A stretch of DNA of 9,687 nucleotides from Butyrivibrio sp. (GTDB lineage: Bacteria > Bacillota > Clostridia > Lachnospirales > Lachnospiraceae): contig JAILEJ010000333.1 in assembly GCA_024688095.1 (NCBI GenBank), positions 1 to 9,687 of the forward strand. The letters are read 5' to 3'. The translations under genes and the position numbers were made by a program. Every line of letters starts with the position of its first letter. Position 1 is the stretch's first letter. Under the pieces are notes generated by a model. It did no database searches. It saw nothing but the letters and a program-made list of their open reading frames with translations, and had not been told where the DNA came from. Below are positions 1 through 6,567 of the stretch, one piece after another.

Positions 1-257
1 TTGTAATGAAGAGTACAGAATTCATGAATCTCATCATCATTTCCAGGAGTCTGACCTGCAAACTGATTGCAAGGAACATCGACAATTTCAAGTCCCTGTT
101 CATGGAACTTCTCATACATATCTTCAAGATCCTTGTACTGAGGAGTAAAGCCACAGCCTGTTGCTGTATTTACAACAAGTACAACTTTTCCTTCAAAATT
201 TTTCATAGGAACTTCATTTCCCTGTGTATCTGTAACTGAGTAATCATAAAAAGACAT
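1..257 (-). CDS. Glutathione peroxidase, cysteine type (3' end beyond window)
   Basis: Only the first 85 codons are present; the gene runs off the left edge. The translation begins MSFYDYSVTDTQGNEV and carries the GPx family signatures: NTATGCGFTPQY, where Cys35 (codon TGT, not a selenocysteine TGA) is the peroxidatic residue, and PCNQFAGQTPGNDDEI, where Gln69 matches the catalytic-site glutamine. Cys81 in EFCT is a candidate resolving cysteine. Known for the family: reduction of hydrogen peroxide or organic hydroperoxides in the cytoplasm; bacterial Cys forms usually use thioredoxin rather than glutathione. In an anaerobe this points to oxidative-stress defence (inference). The start at 257 is well supported: GGAGGT at 270-265 lies 7 nt upstream and a consensus promoter lies beyond it. 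The usual family length is about 160-180 residues, so about half is missing. The family is certain; the substrate is not. Confidence 0.93.
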   Translation of the reverse strand, partial: MSFYDYSVTDTQGNEVPMKNFEGKVVLVVNTATGCGFTPQYKDLEDMYEKFHEQGLEIVDVPCNQFAGQTPGNDDEIHEFCTLHY

Positions 258-301
258 TTTATTTACCTCCAATAAATTAAATCACGTCAACTGATAACAA
301 A

Positions 302-330
302 ATTATATTGCGTACAATTTAATATGTCAA
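302..330 (-). promoter_or_regulatory. Consensus sigma-70/sigma-A promoter of the glutathione peroxidase gene
   Basis: Read on the minus strand, TTGACA (330-325) and TATAAT (307-302) are both perfect consensus hexamers with an ideal 17-bp spacer (324-308). The predicted start of transcription is near 295, giving a leader of about 38 nt that contains the GGAGGT ribosome site. A promoter this strong would normally be held down by a repressor, which fits the inverted repeat lying over it. Confidence 0.85.
303..322. promoter_or_regulatory. Operator-like inverted repeat over the gpx promoter
   Basis: On the minus strand the sequence TTAAATTG-TACG-CAATATAA is an imperfect palindrome: 7 of 8 arm positions pair and the inner ATTG/CAAT is perfect. 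It covers the downstream part of the promoter spacer and nearly all of the -10 box, where a bound repressor would block RNA polymerase. The spacing does not match the 7-1-7 PerR box, so the regulator is not identified. In such AT-rich DNA a chance palindrome is possible. Confidence 0.4.
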
Positions 331-392
331 TACTAAATTTGTGAATTATAAATAAAATAGTTAAAAGAAAAATAAATAGTTGAAAAATATAT

Positions 393-517
393 ATAAGTAC
401 AAATAAAGATAAGAGTAAATAGACATAAGTATATTTAAGATAAGAAAATAGAAATAAGTGAAATTTGAGATCAGCAAAAATGGCAATAAGTATAAATCAG
501 ACATAAATAAAAAAATA
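393..517 (+). repeat. Degenerate tandem repeat, about 31-bp period, four units
   Basis: ATAAGT recurs at 393, 425, 454 and 486, that is at steps of 32, 29 and 32 bp. What follows also aligns loosely: AC/AT/GA, then AAAT or similar, then (A)GATAAGA or GATCAGC, then an A-run. Units run about 393-424, 425-453, 454-485 and 486-517. The match beyond ATAAGT is imperfect and the background is low complexity, so this may be coincidence or a decayed repeat. Confidence 0.35.
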
Positions 518-692
518 ATAATGCTAATTTAATAACAATTCATATAAGGAAATAACATAAAAATATTTTAAAAGAAAAGAATATGATATAAACTTAAATA
601 GGTTTTGTTAATAAAAATTAGAAAATAGTAAGTAATAAACTAACAAAAATAATTAATTATAGATAGGTAAATATTAAACCAGGGAGGCAATA

Positions 693-1502
693 ATGATTTA
701 CGAAAAAATATCTTTAAAAGAAAAAGGTTCACAGGATTATCCAAATCTGACATTATATATACAAGAGTATTCAGACGATATAGCTATAGAAAAAAGACCT
801 TTAATTATTATATGTCCAGGTGGTGGATATGAATATACCTCCGACAGAGAGGCTGAACCTATCGCACTTAGTTTTATGGCAAAGGGATTTCATGCTGCGG
901 TTCTTAGATATTCAGTAGCTCCATCAATTTATCCGACAGCACTTTTGGAACTTGGAAGAAGTATTGCTATAATAAGAAGTAAGGCAACTGAATATCATAT
1001 TGATAAAGATAAAATTGCCGTATTTGGAGCATCGGCTGGAGGACATCTTGCAGCAGATTTTGCCTGTGAATGGAAAGATGGATTTATAGAAAAAGAGCTT
1101 GGGGTATCTGAAGAGGATATAAGACCAAACGGACTTCTTCTTGCATATCCGGTAATAACTTCAGGAAAGTTTGCACACAGGGGATCCTTTGTAAATCTGC
1201 TTGGGGATCATTATGACGAACTTGTAGAAAAGGTTTCTCTTGAAAAAAGAGTAAATGAAAATGTTCCACCTGTATTTATGTGGCATACTTTTACAGACGG
1301 TTCAGTACCGGTAGAAAATTCACTATTATTTGCAAGCGCACTTAGAGAAAAAAATATCAATACAGAACTCCACATATTCCCTGTTGGAGGACATGGACTT
1401 GCACTTGCAAATAAGCTAACACTTAGTCATCATAAGAAAGAGGATTTTGAACAGGTAGTAGTCTGGATTGACCTGGCAACAACCTGGCTCAATAATTTAT
1501 AA
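693..1502 (+). CDS. Alpha/beta-hydrolase, probable acetyl/carbohydrate esterase
   Basis: 269-residue protein of the alpha/beta-hydrolase fold, close in pattern to small acetyl esterase / acetyl-xylan esterase-like enzymes. Visible motifs: the oxyanion-hole loop PGGGY (42-46), a variant of the family's HGGG; the nucleophile elbow GASAGGH with Ser114; TDGSVP with the likely catalytic Asp202; and GGHG with the likely catalytic His234. There is no signal peptide or membrane segment, so it is cytoplasmic. That would fit removal of acetyl groups from imported sugars, but the substrate is inferred only from family habit. The start is supported by AGGGAGG 5 nt upstream. The exonuclease gene begins 7 nt after the stop, so the two are probably cotranscribed, although the functions have no obvious link. 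Peptidase or lipase activity cannot be excluded. Confidence 0.85.
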   Translation: MIYEKISLKEKGSQDYPNLTLYIQEYSDDIAIEKRPLIIICPGGGYEYTSDREAEPIALSFMAKGFHAAVLRYSVAPSIYPTALLELGRSIAIIRSKATEYHIDKDKIAVFGASAGGHLAADFACEWKDGFIEKELGVSEEDIRPNGLLLAYPVITSGKFAHRGSFVNLLGDHYDELVEKVSLEKRVNENVPPVFMWHTFTDGSVPVENSLLFASALREKNINTELHIFPVGGHGLALANKLTLSHHKKEDFEQVVVWIDLATTWLNNL

Positions 1503-1509
1503 TTAGTAT

Positions 1510-2457
1510 ATGAAGAATTATATAGTTTTTGATCTTGAATGGAATCAGGGAGAGAAAACAAGAGATGATGAACTTTCGGATCTTCCATTTGAGATAGTAG
1601 AAATCGGAGCTGTAAAGCTTAATGAACAATTGGAAATAATAGACACCTTTTCAAGACTTGTTAAACCACAGGTTTATCATGAGATGCATAAGATAACAGA
1701 AAAGCTTATACATCTGACAATGAAGGACCTTGAAAAAGGTGATATATTTATAAAAGTAGCAGATGATTTTCTGAAGTGGTGCGGCGAGGATCCTGCTTTT
1801 TGCACATGGGGACCGCTTGATCTTCCAGAGCTTCAGAGAAATATGGAATACTACAATATGGAACCAATTGCAGATGGACCACTTCCTTTTTTTGATGTAC
1901 AAAAGCTTTTTAGCCTTGAATATGAGAACGGAAAGTTACGAAGAGCTTTGGAGTTTGCAATTGACTTTAAAGAAATTCCAAAGGATCAGCCATTCCATAG
2001 AGCACTTTCAGATGCAGTTTATACAGCAAGGATATTCCAGGGAATAAGCGAAAGAATTAGAAACAATTATTCCTTTGATAACTATGTAACTCCAAAGGAC
2101 AAGCGTCAGGAAATACATATTGTTTTTGAAAAGTATGCAAAATATATTTCCAGAGAGTTTGATACCAGAGAAGAACTTTTATCTGATAGCGAAGTTATGA
2201 GTACAAGATGCTATATCTGCCATAAAAATATCAGGCGTAAGATAAAATGGTTTTCTCCAAATGGAGGAAAATATTATATAGCTGTTTCATACTGCAATGA
2301 GCATGGCTATATGAAATCAAAGATCAGAGTAAAAAAATCTGAAAATGATAAACTGTACGTTGTAAAAACTTCAAAGTTTATTTCCGAAGAAGATAAGAAT
2401 GAACTTAAGGATAAAAAGGAAAGATATAAACAGCGTATGAAAAAAATAAAGAAATAA
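1510..2457 (+). CDS. DEDDh 3'-5' exonuclease (DnaQ-like) with C-terminal Cys/His cluster
   Basis: 315 residues. The N-terminal ~180 form a DnaQ-like exonuclease domain. Exo I is YIVFDLEWN with Asp8 and Glu10; the Exo II region is CTWGPLDLPEL with Asp104; Exo III is HRALSDA with His163 and Asp168, giving the DEDDh set of metal ligands. About residues 230-275 hold C-x2-C (Cys234, Cys237) and C-x2-H (Cys262, His265), which looks like a zinc-ribbon-like cluster, then a very basic tail (KKERYKQRMKKIKK) that could bind nucleic acid. There is no polymerase domain, so this is a stand-alone exonuclease for RNA or DNA processing or repair; the substrate is unknown. The start is fixed by the fold, because the first beta strand begins at residue 4. 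No Shine-Dalgarno is present; the esterase stop lies 7 nt upstream, suggesting translational coupling. Confidence 0.87.
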   Translation: MKNYIVFDLEWNQGEKTRDDELSDLPFEIVEIGAVKLNEQLEIIDTFSRLVKPQVYHEMHKITEKLIHLTMKDLEKGDIFIKVADDFLKWCGEDPAFCTWGPLDLPELQRNMEYYNMEPIADGPLPFFDVQKLFSLEYENGKLRRALEFAIDFKEIPKDQPFHRALSDAVYTARIFQGISERIRNNYSFDNYVTPKDKRQEIHIVFEKYAKYISREFDTREELLSDSEVMSTRCYICHKNIRRKIKWFSPNGGKYYIAVSYCNEHGYMKSKIRVKKSENDKLYVVKTSKFISEEDKNELKDKKERYKQRMKKIKK

Positions 2458-2536
2458 GATTTATGATTTCAGAAAATAGAATGAAAAGCTATTAAAAAAG
2501 CAACATAATTAAAATATATTATTAAGGCAAATCAAA

Positions 2537-2571
2537 AAGGAGATACCGCTGTTTATAAGAGGTATCTCCTT
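2537..2571 (-). terminator. Intrinsic terminator of the carboxypeptidase gene
   Basis: An 11-bp perfect stem (AAGGAGATACC, 2537-2547, with GGTATCTCCTT, 2561-2571) has a 13-nt loop. On the minus strand it starts 7 nt after the carboxypeptidase stop and is followed by TTTTTGAT, a usable U-tract. On the plus strand the stem is followed by TTAAAATTTTA, a poorer tract, so it may only weakly stop the esterase-exonuclease transcript arriving from the other side. Confidence 0.82.
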
Positions 2572-2577
2572 AAAATT

Positions 2578-4044
2578 TTAATCTCTAAATCTCATACGAC
2601 CTTTTTTTGCTTCACGTTTTCTTTTTCTCATACGTTTCTTGTCACGTCTTTGAGCAGCAAAGCTATAGGAAGTAACAAGTGAATGTATATAAATAATGAT
2701 TATAAGAAGAGCTGCGGCAACAATTGTAAAAATGAGAATAAGCTTTACATTTAGATAAATAGTATCTGCAGATGTACTATTTGAATTATCTTCTGTATCA
2801 CTTGCACCATTTAATGAAGTAAAGTTATAGGATGAATCATTAGTTGTAGCATCTACATAAACCATTCCAACAGGGGCATCATTATATGTATAATTGATTG
2901 CAGCTACATGTCCCTTACCTTCTGGAACATTATAGGAAACTACCGATTCACAATCTGAAAGGCTAGAACCTTTGGGAAGAACAACATAGGAATTATCTTC
3001 AAATTCCAAAATTGAAGTAGAACTGCCAAAAAGTTCATTATCCAGATTAAAAAAAGATGAATCTGAAGGAATATAATTATTTTCATTTTCATTTATACTT
3101 ACAAGATTAAAATTACCAAAGCCATAATCAAAAAGAGTAACTGTATCAGTAAACTGAGTAGGAGATTCATCCATAAATACGATACAGATAAGCTTCATAC
3201 CATCTTGTTCACAGCAGGTTACAAGAGTTTCTCTTGCAAGACTTGTGTATCCGGTCTTTCCACCAAGAATACCATCGTAGGAAATCTCACCATTTATAAG
3301 CTTGTGTTTGTTGTTAAGATAAAAGTCATCTGGCTGTGTTGCAGTAGCAGTGAAATGATACCTTGCAGTATTTCCGATTTCTGAAAGAGCATCTGTGTTA
3401 AAGAACTCTTTGGAAATAAGGGCAAGATCATAAACACTTGTATAATGGTTTTCATCCTGCAAACCGTTAGTATTATTAAAATGAGAATTAGTGCAACCAA
3501 GCTCTGCAGCCTTCTGATTCATAAGGTCAACGAATGCTTCGATTGAGCCACTGACATGCTCGGCAACGGCATTGGCAGCTTCATTGGCAGAACCAACCAT
3601 GATACCGTAAAGGCATTGTTCAAGAGTCATTGACTCACCGGCATCTATACCCATGTTGGAACCATCCGAAGGAACAGAATGAACAGCTTCATATGAAAAA
3701 GTCACCATGTCAGTAAGAGGCGCATTTTCAGCAGCCAGAAGGCAGGTTAGGATTTTGGTAGTACTTGCTGGATAAAGCTCTTCATGAATATTTTTGGCAT
3801 ACAGAATAGTTCCGGTATTAGCTTCCATGACAATAGCTGCTTCTGCTTCAATAGAAGGCCCCTCCGGCCAGTTGGCTATTTCATTACTTTGAACAGGTAA
3901 GAGCAGTCTTGCCTCGGCTGCAGCCTGATAATCAGTAATTTCAGTAGCATAGGTATTTATTGGATTAAGTAAAGCGGTGCCAATAAAAAATGCTGACATT
4001 ATATATGAAATTTTTTTTGAAAGAAAAGATTTTAATTTGTTCAT
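2578..4044 (-). CDS. dacA: D-alanyl-D-alanine carboxypeptidase (serine peptidase S11, PBP5/DacA type)
   Basis: With the start at 4044 the protein has 488 residues. It begins with a signal peptide: basic MNKLKSFLSKK, a hydrophobic core, and probable cleavage after TYA at 31-33. All three penicillin-binding active-site motifs are present: SxxK as S94-T-T-K97, SxN as S152-A-N154, and KTG at 263-265. The family trims the terminal D-Ala from peptidoglycan pentapeptides outside the membrane, limiting cross-linking, and is inhibited by beta-lactams. Residues 431-452 form a transmembrane helix followed by a basic tail (466-488). This anchors it as a bitopic protein rather than by the amphipathic helix of E. 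coli PBP5. The start at 4044 is preferred because it gives a normal signal peptide; an open frame extends back to 4179 but would add an unlikely hydrophobic leader. No Shine-Dalgarno is visible at any candidate start. Confidence 0.92.
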   Translation of the reverse strand: MNKLKSFLSKKISYIMSAFFIGTALLNPINTYATEITDYQAAAEARLLLPVQSNEIANWPEGPSIEAEAAIVMEANTGTILYAKNIHEELYPASTTKILTCLLAAENAPLTDMVTFSYEAVHSVPSDGSNMGIDAGESMTLEQCLYGIMVGSANEAANAVAEHVSGSIEAFVDLMNQKAAELGCTNSHFNNTNGLQDENHYTSVYDLALISKEFFNTDALSEIGNTARYHFTATATQPDDFYLNNKHKLINGEISYDGILGGKTGYTSLARETLVTCCEQDGMKLICIVFMDESPTQFTDTVTLFDYGFGNFNLVSINENENNYIPSDSSFFNLDNELFGSSTSILEFEDNSYVVLPKGSSLSDCESVVSYNVPEGKGHVAAINYTYNDAPVGMVYVDATTNDSSYNFTSLNGASDTEDNSNSTSADTIYLNVKLILIFTIVAAALLIIIIYIHSLVTSYSFAAQRRDKKRMRKRKREAKKGRMRFRD

Positions 4045-4047
4045 AGT

Positions 4048-4076
4048 ATTATAATAATACACTATTTGAAGACAAA
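4048..4076 (-). promoter_or_regulatory. Promoter-like sequence immediately before dacA
   Basis: On the minus strand TTGTCT (4075-4070), a 16-bp spacer and a perfect TATAAT (4053-4048) precede the ATG at 4044 by only 3 nt. Transcription from this -10 would begin at or just inside the start codon. Either the active promoter uses the overlapping TATTAT (4059-4054) or an upstream site, or this is a chance match in AT-rich DNA. Confidence 0.3.
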
Positions 4077-4259
4077 CTTTAATAAGTATATTGCCTGATA
4101 TTATAATAAGAAATAACATTTCACAGAAAAAACAAAAATACATGGTAGAGATTAATAAGACTTTGTTGTAAAATAGCAAAAAGTAAAAGGCAATCTAAGA
4201 TAAAACAAAGAAAACAATATAAGAAAATGTTTTAGAGATTTTTACAAATAAATATAGAA

Positions 4260-4280
4260 GGAAATGATTAAAATATTTCC
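4260..4280 (+). promoter_or_regulatory. Small inverted repeat just before the trmB ribosome site
   Basis: GGAAAT (4260-4265) and ATTTCC (4275-4280) can pair with a 9-nt loop. The hairpin ends 4 nt before GGTGA (4285-4289), the likely Shine-Dalgarno of trmB. A 6-bp AT-rich stem is weak, so a role in translation control is only a possibility. I found no clear promoter for trmB in 4180-4295. Confidence 0.25.
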
Positions 4281-4295
4281 TAAGGGTGAGGAAAA

Positions 4296-4934
4296 ATGAG
4301 ACTTAGAAACGTACCTGGTTCAAGAGAAGCAATAGCAGAAAGTATTTATGCAATAAATGAACCGGAGAAGCAAAAAGGTAATTGGAAGGAAATATTTGGA
4401 AATAATAATCCAATACATATAGAAGTAGGAATGGGAAAGGGCAGGTTTATTATGGATATGGCAGCCCTTAATCCGGATATAAATTATATAGGAATAGAAA
4501 AATTTTCAAGTGTCTTGGTACGAGGAATTCAGAAACAGGAAGAACTTCAGCTTCCTAATGTAAGATTTGTAAGAATGGAAGCAGAAGTAATAGAGGATGT
4601 TTTTGATAAAGGGGAAATAGACAGAGTATATCTTAATTTCTCAGATCCATGGCCAAAAGACAGACATGCAAAAAGAAGACTTGAATCAAGAGAATTTTTA
4701 AGAAGATATGATCAGATTCTTGCAGAAGGCGGAACAGTAGAATTTAAAACAGATAACAGAGACTTATTTGACTTTGCAGTTGAAGAAGTTGAGCCGGCTG
4801 GATGGAAAATAGATGAACTTACATATGATCTTCATCATGATGAGAAGATGAATGAAGGTAATGTAATGACAGAATACGAGGAGAGATTTTCTGCAAAGGG
4901 AAATCCTATTTGTAAATATATAATTTCAAGATAA
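4296..4934 (+). CDS. trmB: tRNA (guanine-N7-)-methyltransferase TrmB
   Basis: 212 residues, the normal length for the family. Class I methyltransferase fold: the S-adenosylmethionine-binding loop HIEVGMGKGRFI (Glu43, Gly45, Gly47, Gly49), an acidic strand end GIEKF (Glu68), the family signature SDPWPKDRHAKRR (Asp117 to Arg128), and the C-terminal TEYEERF (192-198). The enzyme methylates N7 of G46 in the variable loop of tRNAs in the cytoplasm. The start has GGTGA 6 nt upstream and begins with the typical MRLRNVPG. The gene stands alone between a divergent dacA and thioredoxin; 164 bp separates it from the thioredoxin start and no clear terminator lies between, so some read-through into trxA is possible. 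Confidence 0.96.
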   Translation: MRLRNVPGSREAIAESIYAINEPEKQKGNWKEIFGNNNPIHIEVGMGKGRFIMDMAALNPDINYIGIEKFSSVLVRGIQKQEELQLPNVRFVRMEAEVIEDVFDKGEIDRVYLNFSDPWPKDRHAKRRLESREFLRRYDQILAEGGTVEFKTDNRDLFDFAVEEVEPAGWKIDELTYDLHHDEKMNEGNVMTEYEERFSAKGNPICKYIISR

Positions 4935-4994
4935 TAATTTTATCCTCCAAAGCGATGAAAAAATCTGAAAATAATTTAAAAATCGTGAATAAGT

Positions 4995-5022
4995 TTGGTA
5001 ATTTATAGGAAAATATGATAAT
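4995..5022 (+). promoter_or_regulatory. Possible promoter of trxA
   Basis: TTGGTA (4995-5000), a 16-bp spacer and GATAAT (5017-5022) form an acceptable sigma-A promoter. It would give a leader of about 70 nt before the thioredoxin start at 5099. Other TATGAT hexamers occur nearby (5014-5019, 5030-5035) without good -35 partners, so the exact element is uncertain. Confidence 0.4.
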
Positions 5023-5098
5023 ATTCAAATATGATATATGAGACGGTAGGTATTTCTATTTGAAGGTATCAAAAACCAAATATGAGGGAGGCTACACA

Positions 5099-5419
5099 AT
5101 GGAGTACAAGTTTACAACTGATAATTTTAAGCAGGAAGTAATTGAAAGTGATTTACCAGTATTAGTAGACTTCTATGCAGACTGGTGTGGACCATGTAAG
5201 ATGATGGCACCTGTTATTGCACAGATTGCAGGCGAATACGATGGTAAGATCAAGGTTGGAAAGATTAACGTAGACGATGAGCCAGACCTTGCGCAGAACT
5301 ACAACGTTATGTCTATACCAATGCTTGCCATATTCAAAAATGGTGAGATTGTAGAGAAATCCGTTGGTGCGGTGTCCAAGGTTAAATTGCAGGAATTGAT
5401 TGACAAGGTGCTGGCTTAA
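5099..5419 (+). CDS. trxA: Thioredoxin
   Basis: 106 residues, the usual thioredoxin length, single domain and cytoplasmic. The redox motif is DWCGPCK with Cys30 and Cys33; the conserved buried Asp is at 24 (VDFYADWC); the cis-proline is Pro74 in MSIPM, and NGE at 81-83 lies in the usual turn. It passes electrons from thioredoxin reductase to protein disulfides and peroxidases. The start at 5099 is chosen because GGGAGG (5086-5091) sits 7 nt upstream and the protein then begins at the family's normal position; an in-frame TTG at 5060 would add 13 unneeded residues and has no ribosome site. Codon choice is less AT-biased than in neighbours (for example CTT, GGT, AAC), typical of a highly expressed gene. 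It could supply electrons to the GPx encoded at 1-257 (inference). Confidence 0.96.
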   Translation: MEYKFTTDNFKQEVIESDLPVLVDFYADWCGPCKMMAPVIAQIAGEYDGKIKVGKINVDDEPDLAQNYNVMSIPMLAIFKNGEIVEKSVGAVSKVKLQELIDKVLA

Positions 5420-5439
5420 TAGCTGGCACTTTTTTATTT
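5408..5439 (+). terminator. Intrinsic terminator overlapping the trxA stop codon
   Basis: GTGCTGGC (5408-5415) pairs with GCTGGCAC (5422-5429), 8 bp with two G-U pairs, closed by a TTAATA loop that contains the thioredoxin stop codon (5417-5419). It is followed by TTTTTTATTT (5430-5439). The last codons of trxA therefore form the 5' arm of its own terminator. Confidence 0.8.
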
Positions 5440-5507
5440 AAAATAATCTTTTATATATGGAATAAGGTAGAAAAGGGGCTAGATTTTTACGTTTTTTAGG
5501 GGAAAAG

Positions 5508-6524
5508 ATGGCAGACAAAATTTTAAACATTAACGATTACAGAAAACGTACACCGGATGAAATTGCAGATGACATTGAAATACAGGATCCATACGATTTT
5601 CTGAATGCGGATGAAAGAGAAGAATATATAAAAAACAGAGCTATTGAAAGACAAAAAGAAGCACAGGCAATTATTGATGCAGCTTCAAAGAGTCTTGAAG
5701 AGATGACATTTCAGCAGGATGATGGAACTGATCATGCAAATGTATCCAAAAAAGAAGAAGAGAAGCTTCTAAAAGAACGAGAAAGAGAAATAGAAGAAAA
5801 GGAAAGACTTCTTGCAAAAAGAGAGCAGGAAATTGCTGAAAAAGAAAGACAGGCAAAAAAAGAAGCTTCTATAACAAGAGAAGAAAAATTACAAAAAGAA
5901 GCTGAGCTTAGGAAGCAAAAAGAAGAAGCATCAAGAGAAAAAGAAAGGCTTTTAAAAGAGAAGCTTCATATATCTGAAAACAGATCAGTCGCAGATGAAG
6001 ATTTTGATGAAGATGAAGAATACGAGAAGCAGAAAAAATCTGAGAAATCAAAATCAAAGAAAAAAGAAGAACCCGGTAAAAAAATAAAAGAAAAGAAAAC
6101 TTCTTCAAAGAAAGATAAAAAGGTAGAAAAAGATTTTTACGAAGACGATGAAGAAGACTATAAAATAGAGAAATATATTAGAATAGCATCATTTATAACA
6201 GGATTAATAATTCTTGTACTTATTGTTCTTATTGCTAAGAAAAAGATCATAGATCCTATATTTGCAACTGATCCGGATGAGCAGGTTACAACACAGGTCG
6301 GAGAGATTGCGGGATTTGTGGAAGCAAGTGGAACGGTTGTAACAAATACAAAATCTAATCTTCGAACAATACCAAGTACAGATAACGATTCATTTATTGC
6401 AGTTACTGTAGATTCCGGAATGGAACTTACAAGAACAGGTATAAGTGAAGATGGAGAATGGACAAAGGTAGAATATAATGGTGAAACATTATATATTGCC
6501 ACAAGACTTATAACTGAAAAGTAA
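5508..6524 (+). CDS. Membrane protein: cytoplasmic coiled coil, one TM helix, outside SH3b-like domain
   Basis: 338 residues. Residues 1-80 are mildly acidic. Residues 80-150 are a long K/E/R-rich coiled coil with repeats such as EREREIEEKERLLAKREQEI. Residues 160-220 alternate acidic and lysine-rich low-complexity blocks. Residues 224-243 (IRIASFITGLIILVLIVLIA) form a single transmembrane helix followed by KKK. Residues ~275-336 resemble a bacterial SH3 (SH3b) domain (SNLRTIPS, EWTKVEYNGETLYIA). No catalytic motif is seen. Probable topology is N-terminus inside (no signal peptide) and SH3b outside. SH3b domains often bind peptidoglycan, so it could link the cytoplasm to the wall (inference). 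The basic segment just after the helix argues mildly against this orientation. The start has AGGGG (5498-5502) 5 nt upstream. It is a single-gene unit between two terminators. The specific function is unknown. Confidence 0.85.
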   Translation: MADKILNINDYRKRTPDEIADDIEIQDPYDFLNADEREEYIKNRAIERQKEAQAIIDAASKSLEEMTFQQDDGTDHANVSKKEEEKLLKEREREIEEKERLLAKREQEIAEKERQAKKEASITREEKLQKEAELRKQKEEASREKERLLKEKLHISENRSVADEDFDEDEEYEKQKKSEKSKSKKKEEPGKKIKEKKTSSKKDKKVEKDFYEDDEEDYKIEKYIRIASFITGLIILVLIVLIAKKKIIDPIFATDPDEQVTTQVGEIAGFVEASGTVVTNTKSNLRTIPSTDNDSFIAVTVDSGMELTRTGISEDGEWTKVEYNGETLYIATRLITEK

Positions 6525-6554
6525 AAAGAAATCCGCGGTACTGCGGATTTCTTT
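6525..6554. terminator. Bidirectional intrinsic terminator
   Basis: AAAGAAATCCGC (6525-6536) pairs with GCGGATTTCTTT (6543-6554) around a GGTACT loop, making a GC-cored stem of about 12 bp. On the plus strand it starts right after the SH3b gene stop and runs into TTTTTTT (6552-6558). On the minus strand it ends the small gene at 6568-6807 and runs into a T-rich tract. Both convergent genes are likely served by it. Confidence 0.9.
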
Positions 6555-6567
6555 TTTTAAAGCATTT

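Larger units (their letters stand above)
258..692. other. 435-bp A-rich intergenic region between divergent genes
   Basis: No gene is visible here. The left end holds the promoter and leader of the minus-strand glutathione peroxidase. The right end holds the AGGGAGG ribosome site (681-687) of the plus-strand esterase. From about 340 to 690 the plus strand is strikingly rich in A and poor in C, with a loose repeat at 393-517. I could not find a convincing plus-strand promoter for the esterase; TTGTTA at 605-610 has no good -10 partner. Confidence 0.7.

Noticed and set aside
151..153. Selenocysteine in the glutathione peroxidase
   Set aside because: The peroxidatic codon reads TGT on the minus strand, so it is an ordinary cysteine.
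6..239. Plus-strand open frame of 77 codons
   Set aside because: It lies opposite the glutathione peroxidase gene, whose motifs and promoter are unmistakable; no ribosome site.
355..520. CRISPR array in the repetitive A-rich region
   Set aside because: Repeats are short, degenerate and lack the separate constant-repeat/unique-spacer pattern; no cas gene nearby.
4045..4179. Longer N-terminus for the carboxypeptidase
   Set aside because: It would add an extra hydrophobic, Cys-rich leader before a normal signal peptide and cover the intergenic region; no ribosome site at 4179, 4143 or 4119.
5060..5098. TTG start adding 13 residues to thioredoxin
   Set aside because: GGGAGG 7 nt before the ATG at 5099 and the family length both favour the shorter form.
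5908..6502. Minus-strand open frames inside the SH3b membrane protein gene
   Set aside because: They are antisense shadows of the lysine/glutamate-rich coding sequence (giving Leu/Phe-rich frames).
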